DNA of 18,239 bases from positions 1 through 18,239 of the forward strand of contig CANPVI010000011.1 in assembly GCA_947581665.1 (NCBI GenBank). Reading direction: 5' to 3'. The translations under genes and the position numbers were made by a program. Origin of the DNA: an uncultured Atopobiaceae bacterium (GTDB lineage Bacteria > Actinomycetota > Coriobacteriia > Coriobacteriales > Atopobiaceae). This document shows, in pieces, positions 1-7,557 of this stretch (within the stretch, counting starts at the first letter, position 1; every line of letters begins with the position of its first letter). The notes beneath the pieces are model-generated. The model saw only the letters and a list, made by a program, of their open reading frames with translations. It had not been told where the DNA came from and searched no databases.

Positions 1-1
1 C

Positions 2-331
2 ATGACGCTCCACTTCGGCGTGCGCAAGCGTCCGCTCGACGTCCTCTTCATCGGCAAGGTGACGACGGCGCTTCTTCTCTTCGGCTTCACGCTCTGCCTT
101 CTGGGCTGGCCCGCGATCGGCGGCCTCGGCCTCGTGGACGTGAGCTGGCTTCCGGTGCTGAACGGCGAGGGCGGCTCGCTCGGGCTCCTCTTCGTGTACG
201 CGGGCTGCGTGACGAGCATCATCACCGCCGTGATGTACACGATCGAGGGTATCCAGCTCAGGGAGGACCGCGATCGCGGCCTCCTCGAGGAGGAGCCTGA
301 AGTGAGACGCGTGCGGGAGAAGGCGCAGTGA
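2..331 (+). CDS. CDP-alcohol phosphatidyltransferase family protein, C-terminal part (5' end outside window)
   Basis: This is probably the C-terminal part of a membrane CDP-alcohol phosphotransferase, the family that moves a phosphatidyl group from CDP-diacylglycerol to an alcohol to make phospholipid headgroups. The visible 109 residues start with a short basic stretch (VRKRPLDVLFIGKVTT). This resembles the family segment after the catalytic motif, where a GK.xT sequence leads into the last membrane helices. Two hydrophobic segments follow (about residues 21-43 and 60-80), then a charged cytosolic tail. The catalytic DG..AR...G..D...D motif is not visible and should lie left of the window, so the ATG at position 2 is probably an internal Met. 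The TGA stop overlaps the GTG start of the next gene by 4 bp, suggesting coupled translation. The substrate (glycerol-3-phosphate or inositol phosphate) cannot be told from this fragment. Confidence 0.72.
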   Translation: MTLHFGVRKRPLDVLFIGKVTTALLLFGFTLCLLGWPAIGGLGLVDVSWLPVLNGEGGSLGLLFVYAGCVTSIITAVMYTIEGIQLREDRDRGLLEEEPEVRRVREKAQ

Positions 332-1506
332 GGCCGCGCATGCCCTCCGCGGCGCGCATGGCGGCTGCGCTCCTCGCGATTTTCGCGGGGACGCTCGTCT
401 TCGCCACGCCGGCACATGCCGAGGTGGGGGAGCCGAGCCTCTCGGAGGCGAGTGCGGCGATCGTACTCGACGCCGCCGGCAACACGCTCTACGAGAGGAA
501 CGCGGACGAGCGATTCGTGCCCGCGTCCGTCACGAAGCTCATGACCGCCGTGTGCGCGCTCGATTCCGGCATTCCGCTCGACAGGGAGATCATCCTTCGC
601 GACGTCGAGTTCCCCGCAGAGCCCGCCGCGCAGAAGGCGAACCTACCTGCGGGGGCGACGATCACGTTCGGCGATCTCCTTCGCGTGATGCTCGTCTACT
701 CCGCGAACGACTGCGCGGTGATGGTGGGGGAGGCCGTCTCGGGAAGCGAGGACGCGTTCACCGACGTGATGAACGCGAAGGCGGCCGAGCTGGGACTCAC
801 GGAGACGCACTACGAGAACACGCACGGCCTCGAAGAGGACGGCCACCTCACCAGCGCGCGCGACCAGGCGGAGCTCGGCCACTACGCGCTCGTGAACTAT
901 CCCTTCATCGCCCAGACGGTCGACATGCAGAGCGTGACGGTCGCGGTGGCGGGGCAGGACTACACCTTCAAGACCACCGACGCGCTCCTCGGCACCTACG
1001 CCGGCGCGATGGGCATCAAGACCGGGCAGGTGGAGAGCGGCGTCACGTTCCTCGGCGCGGTGCGCAGGGACAACGCGACGCTCTACACCTGCGTGCTCGG
1101 GTGTGCCACACCGGAGGGTCGCTTCGCCGACACGGCGTCTTTGTGGGATTGGGCCTATGGCGCCTACGAGCGCGTGACGGTGGCCTCGCCCTCGCTCGTC
1201 GCGGGAAGCTACCGCTATCCGCTCCGCTTCGGCTGGGCCATCTCGGCCATCTCGCCTCGCGAGGTCGTGGCGCTCGCGTGGCCGAGCCTCGCCCCCGCGG
1301 AGGAGGACGCGAAGCTGCCAGGCGCCGATGCGGCGTTCTTCGGAGGCGAGCGGGTGGGCGCGGCCCTCTGGGCTCAGGAGGGGCGCACGCTCAATGCCTG
1401 CGGCTACGAGGCGAGGGGCCTCGTGCCGCTCCATGCCCCCGCCTACGATCCCCTCTTGGAAACCCTCGCCCTCCACGGGCTCTCCGTTCCGGAGAACCAG
1501 GCCTGA
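328..1506 (+). CDS. Secreted D-alanyl-D-alanine carboxypeptidase (peptidase S11, PBP5/DacA family)
   Basis: This penicillin-binding protein trims the terminal D-Ala from peptidoglycan pentapeptides outside the membrane, limiting cross-linking. The 392-residue protein begins with a signal peptide (about residues 1-31, ending TPAHA). All three S11 active-site motifs are present: SVTK at 67-70 (nucleophile Ser67, Lys70), SAN at 125-127 and KTG at 231-233. The region after about 275 would be the C-terminal beta-rich domain of PBP5-type enzymes. I see no clear C-terminal amphipathic or membrane anchor, so it may be released or held only loosely. The GTG start at 328 overlaps the previous gene's TGA in a GTGA, which supports this start. 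The C-S lyase gene follows after 23 bp. The family is clear; which dac paralogue it is cannot be said. Confidence 0.93.
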   Translation: MRPRMPSAARMAAALLAIFAGTLVFATPAHAEVGEPSLSEASAAIVLDAAGNTLYERNADERFVPASVTKLMTAVCALDSGIPLDREIILRDVEFPAEPAAQKANLPAGATITFGDLLRVMLVYSANDCAVMVGEAVSGSEDAFTDVMNAKAAELGLTETHYENTHGLEEDGHLTSARDQAELGHYALVNYPFIAQTVDMQSVTVAVAGQDYTFKTTDALLGTYAGAMGIKTGQVESGVTFLGAVRRDNATLYTCVLGCATPEGRFADTASLWDWAYGAYERVTVASPSLVAGSYRYPLRFGWAISAISPREVVALAWPSLAPAEEDAKLPGADAAFFGGERVGAALWAQEGRTLNACGYEARGLVPLHAPAYDPLLETLALHGLSVPENQA

Positions 1507-1529
1507 CCCTTCGAGCGACGGGAGTAGCC

Positions 1530-2759
1530 ATGGCGCTCAATCCCCAGCACAGCGTGACCTTCGCCAATCGCTCGGCGTATGACTTCGAGACGCCCCTCGA
1601 TCGCTCGCTCGAGGGCTCCGCGAAGTGGAACCTGATGTACGAGGAAAACGCCGATGTGAAGCCCGGCGTGGTGCCGTTCTCGGTGGCGGACATGGAGTTC
1701 CGCACGGCCCCTGAGATCGTGCGCGCCATCCAGGAGACGGCCGCCATCTCCACCCTCGGCTACACCGTGGCCACCGACGACTACCTCGATTCCGTCTTGG
1801 GCTGGCAGTTCAGGCGCCATTCCTGGACCCCGAGCATCGCATGGCTCGTCACGACTCCGGGAGTCGTGCCGGCGATTTGCACCGCCGTGCAGGCGTTCAC
1901 CCAAATCGGGGACGGCGTGATCATCCAGCCGCCCGTGTACTACCCCTTCTTCAGGGCGGTCGCGGAAAACGGCAGGCGCGTGATCGAGAACCCGCTCATC
2001 TACGAGGGAAATCGCTGGAGGATGAACTTCGAGGAACTCGCCGAGCTCGTGAAGGAGCCGGGGACGAGGATGCTCATCCTCTGCTCGCCCCACAACCCCG
2101 TGGGGCGCGTGTGGACGAAAGACGAGCTCAGCACCCTCGTCTCCCTCTGCGTGGCGAACGACGTGCTCATCGTCTCCGACGAGATCCACGACGACCTCAT
2201 CATGCCCGGACACGAGCACACGACCCTCATGAAGGCCATGAAGCCGGGGCAGTTCGAGTACTGCATGGTGGCGACGGCGCCCTCGAAGACCTTTAACATC
2301 GCGGGCCTCCAATGCTCGAACATCTTCATCGAGAACGCGAGGATGCGCGACACCTTCAAGAACCAGCTGCGAAAGACCGGCATATCGGAGCTCAACGCGC
2401 TCGCGTGGCGCGCATGCCAGGTGGCCTATGACGAGTGCGAGGGCTGGCTCGAGGACCTGATCTCCATCATCTGGCACAACTTCGAGATCGTCCGCGACCA
2501 CCTTGCGAACACGCAGCCCTGGGTGCGGGTGAGCGACCTCGAGGGCACCTATCTCGCGTGGCTCGACCTGCGCGCGTGCGGCGCCGACGAGAAGGCCCTC
2601 GAGCGCACGATGCACGCGCACGACCTCTACTTCGACGAGGGCGCCATGTTCGGCGCGCAGGGGCAGGGGTTCGAGCGCTGGAACCTCGCGTGCCCCACGC
2701 CCATCATCGAGCAGGCGCTTGGGCGCCTCGACGCCGCCCTTGACGAGCTCAGGGGTTAG
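1530..2759 (+). CDS. MalY/PatB-type PLP-dependent aminotransferase / cystathionine beta-lyase (C-S lyase)
   Basis: This is a cytosolic fold-type I PLP enzyme of the MalY/PatB group, which splits cystathionine or cysteine S-conjugates by beta-elimination to a thiol, ammonia and pyruvate (via 2-aminoacrylate). The 409 residues carry the group's N-terminal VPFSVADMEF signature, the LCSPHNPVGRVW motif, SDEIH with the PLP-ring Asp, and the PLP Schiff-base lysine in APSKTFNIAG (Lys253). Length fits the family. The reading frame stays open upstream to 552, but that stretch only shadows the carboxypeptidase gene. The ATG at 1530 follows a GGGAG ribosome site and starts the family-like sequence. The ridA gene follows at 10 bp, which makes sense because this enzyme type releases the RidA substrate. 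Assignment to C-S lyase rather than plain aminotransferase rests on the signatures; the substrate is inferred. Confidence 0.9.
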   Translation: MALNPQHSVTFANRSAYDFETPLDRSLEGSAKWNLMYEENADVKPGVVPFSVADMEFRTAPEIVRAIQETAAISTLGYTVATDDYLDSVLGWQFRRHSWTPSIAWLVTTPGVVPAICTAVQAFTQIGDGVIIQPPVYYPFFRAVAENGRRVIENPLIYEGNRWRMNFEELAELVKEPGTRMLILCSPHNPVGRVWTKDELSTLVSLCVANDVLIVSDEIHDDLIMPGHEHTTLMKAMKPGQFEYCMVATAPSKTFNIAGLQCSNIFIENARMRDTFKNQLRKTGISELNALAWRACQVAYDECEGWLEDLISIIWHNFEIVRDHLANTQPWVRVSDLEGTYLAWLDLRACGADEKALERTMHAHDLYFDEGAMFGAQGQGFERWNLACPTPIIEQALGRLDAALDELRG

Positions 2760-2769
2760 GGGAGGGCAC

Positions 2770-3144
2770 ATGTACACCATCCACTCCGAGCGCGCGCCCG
2801 AGCCCACCGGCTCGTACTCGCAGGGCACCTCGGCCGCGCGCTACGTGTTCGTCTCCTCGCAACTTCCGATAGACCCGCGAACGGGCGAGCTCATCGAGGC
2901 GTCGCTCGGCGCCCAGGTGGCGCGCTGCATAGGGAACGTGGAGGCGGTGCTCTCGGATGTCGACCTCACGCTCGAGGACGTCTGCCTGCTCCACGTCTGG
3001 CTCACCGACCTCAAGGACCTCTCGATCGTGGACGAGGTGATCGCCGAGCGCATCCCGAAGCCCTATCCCGCTCGGAGCGTGATCGGCGCGAGCGAGCTTC
3101 CGTTGGGGGCTCCGGTGCAGATTGAGGCTGTCGCATGCCGCTAG
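2770..3144 (+). CDS. ridA: RidA family 2-iminobutanoate/2-iminopropanoate deaminase
   Basis: RidA hydrolyses reactive enamine/imine intermediates such as 2-aminoacrylate to the keto acid and ammonia, protecting PLP enzymes. The 124-residue protein has normal family length. It carries the conserved YSQG motif near residue 16 and the C-terminal active-site block, with Arg102 in PARS (equivalent to E. coli Arg105) and Glu119 in VQIEAVA. The ATG at 2770 is chosen because a strong GGGGAGGG ribosome site lies just upstream and the family N-terminus begins there. An upstream start at 2719 would run into the preceding gene. It sits 10 bp behind a PLP C-S lyase whose reaction yields 2-aminoacrylate, so an enzyme-plus-scavenger operon is likely. 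The neighbour relation is seen in the sequence; the functional pairing is inferred. Confidence 0.95.
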   Translation: MYTIHSERAPEPTGSYSQGTSAARYVFVSSQLPIDPRTGELIEASLGAQVARCIGNVEAVLSDVDLTLEDVCLLHVWLTDLKDLSIVDEVIAERIPKPYPARSVIGASELPLGAPVQIEAVACR

Positions 3145-3278
3145 AGCAGCGAACTTGAGCCTTTCGGACCCTTTTCGCAACCCTCACGCTCACGCTCGCC
3201 TCGAGGTCGACGTCGCGTGTCCCAGGTTGGTCTACACTTCTAGTAACTGCGGAAACTCATCGAGAGGTCCAAAGAGCT

Positions 3279-3704
3279 ATGACCGAAGGCACGAAGGCCA
3301 ACCAAAACCCCACGACGATCTTTCGTATGCCCTCTGCGGACGAGACCGTGCCCGATCTCGCGGCGCACGATCGCCTGCCGAACCCCACGCTCTCCATCGT
3401 GAAGGGCCCGCATACGGGAACCACGTTCGTCCTCGATATGCCGCTCATCACGATTGGGCGCGATCCCTCGAACAACGTCTTCCTGAACGACATGACGGTG
3501 TCGCGCCACCATGCGCGCCTTGAGCTCACGGAAAAGGGCGCCCAGCTCGAGGATCTCGGGTCCTTGAACGGCACGTGGGTGGACGGCGCCATCATGAACC
3601 GCGCCACGCTCGAGGACGGCTCGACGATCCAGATCGGCACGTTCCGCATGGTCTACCACACGACGCAGTCCACGAGCCGAATCCCCGTAGCCGGCACGGA
3701 GTAG
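3279..3704 (+). CDS. FHA domain protein, GarA/OdhI-like
   Basis: This is a small cytosolic phosphothreonine-binding protein of 141 residues. The forkhead-associated domain spans about 37-125 with all the hallmark residues: GRD at 60-62, SRHHA at 75-79 and LGSLNGTWV around 93-101. The N-terminal tail contains NPTTIFR (Thr12, Thr13, Phe15, Arg16). This resembles the ETTSVFR phosphorylation motif of mycobacterial GarA and corynebacterial OdhI, where a kinase-modified Thr folds back into the FHA pocket and switches binding to 2-oxoglutarate and glutamate enzymes. A MerR-family regulator starts 9 bp downstream, matching the Rv1827 (GarA)-Rv1828 gene order of Mycobacterium tuberculosis. The tail motif is one residue shorter than in GarA, so the switch is inference. 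A GAGAGG lies 12 nt before the ATG, a rather distant ribosome site. Confidence 0.9.
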   Translation: MTEGTKANQNPTTIFRMPSADETVPDLAAHDRLPNPTLSIVKGPHTGTTFVLDMPLITIGRDPSNNVFLNDMTVSRHHARLELTEKGAQLEDLGSLNGTWVDGAIMNRATLEDGSTIQIGTFRMVYHTTQSTSRIPVAGTE

Positions 3705-3713
3705 GCGCGCATC

Positions 3714-4436
3714 ATGGCACGGACCACCTACGTCACCATCGGCAAGGTCGTGAAGCGGCTCCAGCAGTCCTACCCCGACCTCACCGTGTCGAAGGTCCGC
3801 TACCTCGAAGACGAGGGCCTGCTCCACCTCGAGCGCTCGAGCGGGGGCTATCGCCTCTTCACGCCCCAGGACATCAAGCGCCTCGAGACCATCCTCTACC
3901 TGCAGAAGACGCGCTTCCTCCCGCTCTCCGTCATCAAGGAGGAGCTCGACGGCAATTCCTCGACGCCCGTGGGCGGCGTGGACGCGTTCCCGCAGGCCAT
4001 CGTCGACACGAAGGACGTCACCGATCGCCTGCATCCCATCGACAGCATCCCCGAGAAGCTCGGCGTGTCGGTGGCGTTCGTGCGCCAGCTCGCGCAATGC
4101 CAGCTCATCGAGCTCAAGAGCTCGCCTCGCCAGAGCGATCTCGTGGACGGGCGCGACTTCGCCCTCATCCGCAGCGCCGAGGCGCTCAGGCATTTCGGCA
4201 TCGAACCCAGGAACCTCAAGCCCTACGTGATGTCGGCGAACCGCGAGAGCCCGCTCATCGGCCAGGTGCTCTCCTTCATCGGAGCGCGCCGCAACGGCGA
4301 TCCGAAAGAGCAATGGGAGGCCAAGGAGCGCGCCTTCGAGCAGATCATCTCGCTCACCGGGAACGTGCGCGCCGCGCTCGTCCGCAGGAACCTCGCAAAG
4401 ACGCTCACGCCGCCTAAGGGCGTGGACGTGTCCTAG
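3714..4436 (+). CDS. MerR family transcriptional regulator, Rv1828-like
   Basis: This DNA-binding regulator has 240 residues. The N-terminal winged-helix region (about 8-75) shows the MerR pattern: TIGKVVKRL, then VSKVRYLEDEGL, then SSGGYRLFTPQDI and a second helical stretch to LYLQKTRF. Unlike metal sensors, it lacks the long dimerisation helix with effector cysteines. It has instead a C-terminal domain of about 150 residues whose stretch LGVSVAFVRQLAQCQLIEL (116-134) looks like a second winged-helix or MerR-like fold. This two-part layout matches the actinobacterial Rv1828 type. It follows the FHA gene at 9 bp and is probably cotranscribed with it. The target genes and ligand are not evident from the sequence. 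Confidence 0.87.
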   Translation: MARTTYVTIGKVVKRLQQSYPDLTVSKVRYLEDEGLLHLERSSGGYRLFTPQDIKRLETILYLQKTRFLPLSVIKEELDGNSSTPVGGVDAFPQAIVDTKDVTDRLHPIDSIPEKLGVSVAFVRQLAQCQLIELKSSPRQSDLVDGRDFALIRSAEALRHFGIEPRNLKPYVMSANRESPLIGQVLSFIGARRNGDPKEQWEAKERAFEQIISLTGNVRAALVRRNLAKTLTPPKGVDVS

Positions 4437-4490
4437 CAAGGCATCGCTTGGAAGCAATCCGCGAAACGCGAAGGAGAAGGGAACACAAGC

Positions 4491-5027
4491 ATGGCGTCCT
4501 TTGACTACGAGAGCCTCATCGTCGACATCCCCGACTATCCCGAGCCCGGCGTCGTCTTCAAGGACATCATGCCTCTCCTCGGCGACGCGCAGGGCTTCGC
4601 GAACGTGATCGACGACCTCGTCGACCACTACGTGGGCATGGGCGTCACGAAGGTCGTGAGCGCCGAGGCGCGCGGATTCTTGCTCGGTTCCGCGGTGGCG
4701 TATCGCCTCTCCGCGGGCTTCGTGGCGGCACGCAAGCCCGGCAAGCTTCCCCGCGAGGTCTACCGCCAGGCCTATGCCCTCGAGTATGGCGAGGACGAGC
4801 TCCAGATCCACGTGGACGCGCTCTCCGAGGGCGACAGGGTGATCATCGTCGACGACCTCATGGCCACCGGCGGCACGGCCATCGCCTGCGCGCAGCTCGC
4901 CGAGAAGGCCGGCGCCGAGGTGCTCGGCTTCGGGTGCATCCTCGAGCTCGCCTTCCTTCATCCGCGCGAGACGTTCGCCAAAGCCGGATTCGATCGTGAT
5001 TTTTATTCCTTGGTTCGCGTGGACTAG
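4491..5027 (+). CDS. apt: Adenine phosphoribosyltransferase
   Basis: This cytosolic purine-salvage enzyme makes AMP from adenine and PRPP. The 178-residue protein has the usual length. It starts with the family-like IVDIPDYPEPGVVFKDI stretch, has the adenine-site motif EARGF (59-63), the flexible KPGKLP loop (82-87) and the PRPP-binding motif VIIVDDLMATGGTA (117-130). The ATG is preceded by a good AGGAGAAGG ribosome site. It lies 54 bp after the MerR-like gene and 56 bp before a cell-wall hydrolase gene on the same strand. Cotranscription is possible, but no promoter stands out. In many Firmicutes and Actinobacteria apt follows relA; that is not the case here. Confidence 0.96.
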   Translation: MASFDYESLIVDIPDYPEPGVVFKDIMPLLGDAQGFANVIDDLVDHYVGMGVTKVVSAEARGFLLGSAVAYRLSAGFVAARKPGKLPREVYRQAYALEYGEDELQIHVDALSEGDRVIIVDDLMATGGTAIACAQLAEKAGAEVLGFGCILELAFLHPRETFAKAGFDRDFYSLVRVD

Positions 5028-5083
5028 TTCCCATCTTCCACGGAAAGCGCTAGGGTTTCGCGAGGAAGGAGGGGCCCTGCACC

Positions 5084-6229
5084 ATGCTTTCTAAGAGTTT
5101 TACGGGCGCCTGTCGCTTCTTGGCGGCCCTTGTGGCGGTTGCGGTGGCGCTCATCGTCTTCTGCCGGCCTGCCGAGGCCCTCACGCTCGACGAGGCGAGG
5201 GCTCAGCTGGAAACCCTCGGCACCGAGCTCGCTCAGCTCGAGGACGAGCTGAGCGTGGCCTCCAACGACCTCGAGGCCACCAAGGCCGAGATCCAAGACA
5301 CCGAGGACGCCATCACGGTGAAGCGCGGCGAGCTCTCGAACGCGCAGGGCGAGCTCGCGGAGAGCACGCGTCGCACCTACAAGATGGGGACGCTCGGGCT
5401 TCTCGACATCATCATGAACGCCGAGAGCTTCGAGGACCTCGTGACGCGCATCTACTACGCAGATGCCATCCAGGACGCGCAGGCGAACGCCGTGCAGACG
5501 GTCCGCGGGCTCGAGCAGGAGCTCGAGGAGAAGCAAGCCCAGCTCGTGGAGACCCGCGCGGCCCAGGAGGCGAAGCTCTCCGAGGTGGAGGCCTCCGTCG
5601 CCGAACATCGCTCCAAGGTGGACGAGGCCCAGGCGCTCTACGACCAACTCTCCGCCGAGGAGCAGGCGCGGCTCGCCGCAGAGGCAGCGGCCCAGGCCCA
5701 GGTGAACGGGAACGGCACGAACACGAACGGCCTCTCGAACGCCGTGCAGGCCATCGAGGAGGACACGCCTCCGGCTCCGCAGGACCCCTCGACGGGTGGT
5801 TCGGGTTCCTCGGGCTCATCGGGTGGCAGCTCCGGTGGCTCGACCCCGGCTCCCCAGAAGCCCTCCTATGACTATTCCAGTGGCGACCCCATCTCCATCG
5901 CCATGCAATTCGTGGGCAAGGTGCCCTACGTCTACGGCGGCAACAGCCCCGAGGAGGGCTTCGACTGCTCGGGCATGGTGTGCTACGTGTTCAACAAGCT
6001 CGGCAAATCCCTTCCGCGCACCACGTACGGGCAGATCCAATATTTGAAGGACAAGGGCGCGTGGAAGACCGATCTTTCGCAGCTGAACCCCGGTGACATC
6101 GTCTTCCCGCACTCTGGCCACGTGGGCATCTACGCGGGAGATGGCATGTTCATCGACGCGCCCAGGCCCGGAAAGTACGTCCAATACCGAGAGCTCTATA
6201 GCTTCTACGGCGGCGGATCGGTATGGTGA
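5084..6229 (+). CDS. Secreted coiled-coil NlpC/P60 peptidoglycan endopeptidase
   Basis: This is a secreted cell-wall hydrolase of 381 residues. A signal peptide occupies about 1-32 (hydrophobic core LAALVAVAVALIVF, then PAEA). A long heptad-like coiled coil covers about 35-205 and resembles the regulatory domain of PcsB, CwlO and RipA proteins, often controlled by FtsEX at division. A Gly/Ser/Pro linker (about 225-262) leads to a C-terminal NlpC/P60 domain (267-381) with the nucleophile Cys295 in FDCSG and His346 in SGHVGIY. The expected third polar residue is Asp358 in FIDAP, where RipA has Glu and Spr has His. The family cleaves D-Glu to diamino-acid bonds in stem peptides. A GGAAGGAGGGG ribosome site precedes the ATG. 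A second NlpC/P60 gene follows at 58 bp. Confidence 0.92.
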   Translation: MLSKSFTGACRFLAALVAVAVALIVFCRPAEALTLDEARAQLETLGTELAQLEDELSVASNDLEATKAEIQDTEDAITVKRGELSNAQGELAESTRRTYKMGTLGLLDIIMNAESFEDLVTRIYYADAIQDAQANAVQTVRGLEQELEEKQAQLVETRAAQEAKLSEVEASVAEHRSKVDEAQALYDQLSAEEQARLAAEAAAQAQVNGNGTNTNGLSNAVQAIEEDTPPAPQDPSTGGSGSSGSSGGSSGGSTPAPQKPSYDYSSGDPISIAMQFVGKVPYVYGGNSPEEGFDCSGMVCYVFNKLGKSLPRTTYGQIQYLKDKGAWKTDLSQLNPGDIVFPHSGHVGIYAGDGMFIDAPRPGKYVQYRELYSFYGGGSVW

Positions 6230-6239
6230 GCTGCGGGTT

Positions 6240-6269
6240 TTGAGACCATTGTCGCGACGCTCGCATAGT
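6240..6269 (+). promoter_or_regulatory. Possible sigma70-type promoter before the second NlpC/P60 gene
   Basis: TTGAGA (6240-6245) and CATAGT (6264-6269) are separated by 18 bp in the 58-bp gap between the two hydrolase genes, giving a short leader before the TTG start. Each hexamer matches the consensus only in part, so readthrough from the upstream gene is equally possible. Confidence 0.3.
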
Positions 6270-6277
6270 CTTGGCCA

Positions 6278-6290
6278 AGGAGAAACGTTG
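6278..6290 (+). promoter_or_regulatory. Ribosome binding site that fixes a TTG start
   Basis: AAGGAGAA (6278-6285) stands 5 nt (counted from GGAG) before a TTG at 6288-6290. The open frame extends upstream into the preceding gene, but only from this TTG does the protein begin with a proper signal peptide (basic HRTSHR-like start, then a hydrophobic core). That makes TTG the likely initiation codon. Confidence 0.7.
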
Positions 6291-7403
6291 CCTCACCACA
6301 CAACCCGAAGCCATCGCCTCTCGATCCTCGCCGCCTGCGCGCTCGTGGCGCTCGGTGGCGTGGGCGTGGCGGGGGAGGCGAAGGCCGCTCCCGCGTCCAC
6401 GGATGCCACGGTGGAGGTCTATCGCCTCTACAATCCCTTCAATCCCGAGCACCTCTACACCACCGACGAAAACGAGTATCAGGAGCTCCAGTCGAAAGGC
6501 TGGGAAGGGGAGGGGGTCTACTGGCTCGCGCCATCGAGTGCCGAGACGCAGGCGCGTCGCCTTCAGAACCCCTATACCGGCGAGCACCTGCTGAGCGCTG
6601 ATGTGGGGGAGATCGAGGCCCTCGCGGAAGCGGGCTGGATCCTTGAGGGCAGCGAGTCGAGCTTCGGCTCGGCGGGCGAGGACGGGGTCCCCGTCACGCG
6701 CCTTTTCAACCCCTTTGCCGAGGAGGGCTCGTGCGATAAGCACGTGCTCACCGTCGACCAAAACGAGGTCGCGGAGCTCGTGAGTCTGGGGTGGAAGGTG
6801 GACGAGCCAGCCGACCCCTCGCTTGCCATCTACGCGGCGGCGCTGCCGGGGGAGGCCTGCGAGCCCGCGGCGCCCGAAGAGCCGCCTGCGGAGGAGGACC
6901 CCGCAGATCCGACCGTTCCCGAGGAGCCCGATCCAGACGTCGACGAGGGCGAGGATCCCGAGGGTCCCGATGCCTCGGACGAGACGGAGGATCCGCTCCT
7001 CTGGAAGCGCCTGGAGGTCCTCGAGTTCGCGCGCTCCCTCGAGGGATGGCCCTACGTATGGGCGGGCGAGAGCCCCGAGGAGGGCGGCTTCGACTGCTCA
7101 GGCCTCGTGCAGTACGTCTACCAGCACTTCGGCTACGACCTTCCGAGGACCACCTACGATCTCGAGCACTACCTCAAGGCCACGGGCGCTTGGAGGACCC
7201 ACATCGAGGACTTCAAGATCGGCGACATCCTCGTGATGAACGAGAGCGGCCACGTGGGCATCTTCGCCGGCAAGGATCCCGATACCGGGCGCTACATGAT
7301 GGTCGACGCGGGCACGCGCTACGGCGTGAGCTACCGTGAGATCTACTCCTACTATTACCCGGAGTACAACTCGCCACTCCAGGGCGGTGGCTCCATCTTC
7401 TAG
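6288..7403 (+). CDS. Secreted DUF5648-repeat / NlpC/P60 domain protein
   Basis: This is a secreted 371-residue protein read from a TTG start. A signal peptide covers about 1-34 (AACALVALGGVGVAGEAKA). Three tandem repeats of about 45 residues follow (about 42-82, 88-122 and 136-175). They share a YRLYNPFNPEHLYTTDENE..L...GW-like pattern, typical of DUF5648 (beta-propeller-like repeats found in many Gram-positive surface proteins). A strongly acidic, Pro-rich linker (about 190-236) connects to an NlpC/P60 domain (241-371) with Cys270 in FDCSG, His322 in SGHVGIF and Asp340 in MMVDAG at the third catalytic position. It is probably a peptidoglycan stem-peptide endopeptidase. The repeats may bind wall or surface carbohydrate, which is inference. 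Its catalytic domain resembles that of the preceding gene (PRTTY, GAW.T, REIYS), suggesting duplication and domain swapping. Confidence 0.88.
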   Translation: MPHHTTRSHRLSILAACALVALGGVGVAGEAKAAPASTDATVEVYRLYNPFNPEHLYTTDENEYQELQSKGWEGEGVYWLAPSSAETQARRLQNPYTGEHLLSADVGEIEALAEAGWILEGSESSFGSAGEDGVPVTRLFNPFAEEGSCDKHVLTVDQNEVAELVSLGWKVDEPADPSLAIYAAALPGEACEPAAPEEPPAEEDPADPTVPEEPDPDVDEGEDPEGPDASDETEDPLLWKRLEVLEFARSLEGWPYVWAGESPEEGGFDCSGLVQYVYQHFGYDLPRTTYDLEHYLKATGAWRTHIEDFKIGDILVMNESGHVGIFAGKDPDTGRYMMVDAGTRYGVSYREIYSYYYPEYNSPLQGGGSIF

Positions 7404-7460
7404 GGCATTGCAAGAACCCACCAACGGGAGAGGGGCTCGAGCGCCACGCGATCGTGACCT

Positions 7461-7496
7461 TTGCCTGCTCGTTCTACTTTACATAAGATATATTAT
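7461..7496 (+). promoter_or_regulatory. AT-rich promoter-like patch
   Basis: TTGCCT (7461-7466) and TAAGAT (7484-7489) are 17 bp apart, with a second TATTAT at 7491-7496, in an island far more AT-rich than its surroundings. If real, it would drive transcription through the inverted-repeat element toward dinB. No gene start follows closely, so this is a weak call. Confidence 0.3.
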
Positions 7497-7557
7497 CGCA
7501 TTTTTAAGAATCGTCGGAAAGATCTGCGAATTTGCCTGCGATGGCTGTTCTCCAAAA

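Noticed and set aside
3240..4961. 573-codon open frame on the minus strand opposite the FHA, MerR and apt genes
   Set aside because: It spans three recognised plus-strand genes and their gaps and has no domain signature, so it is a GC-driven shadow.
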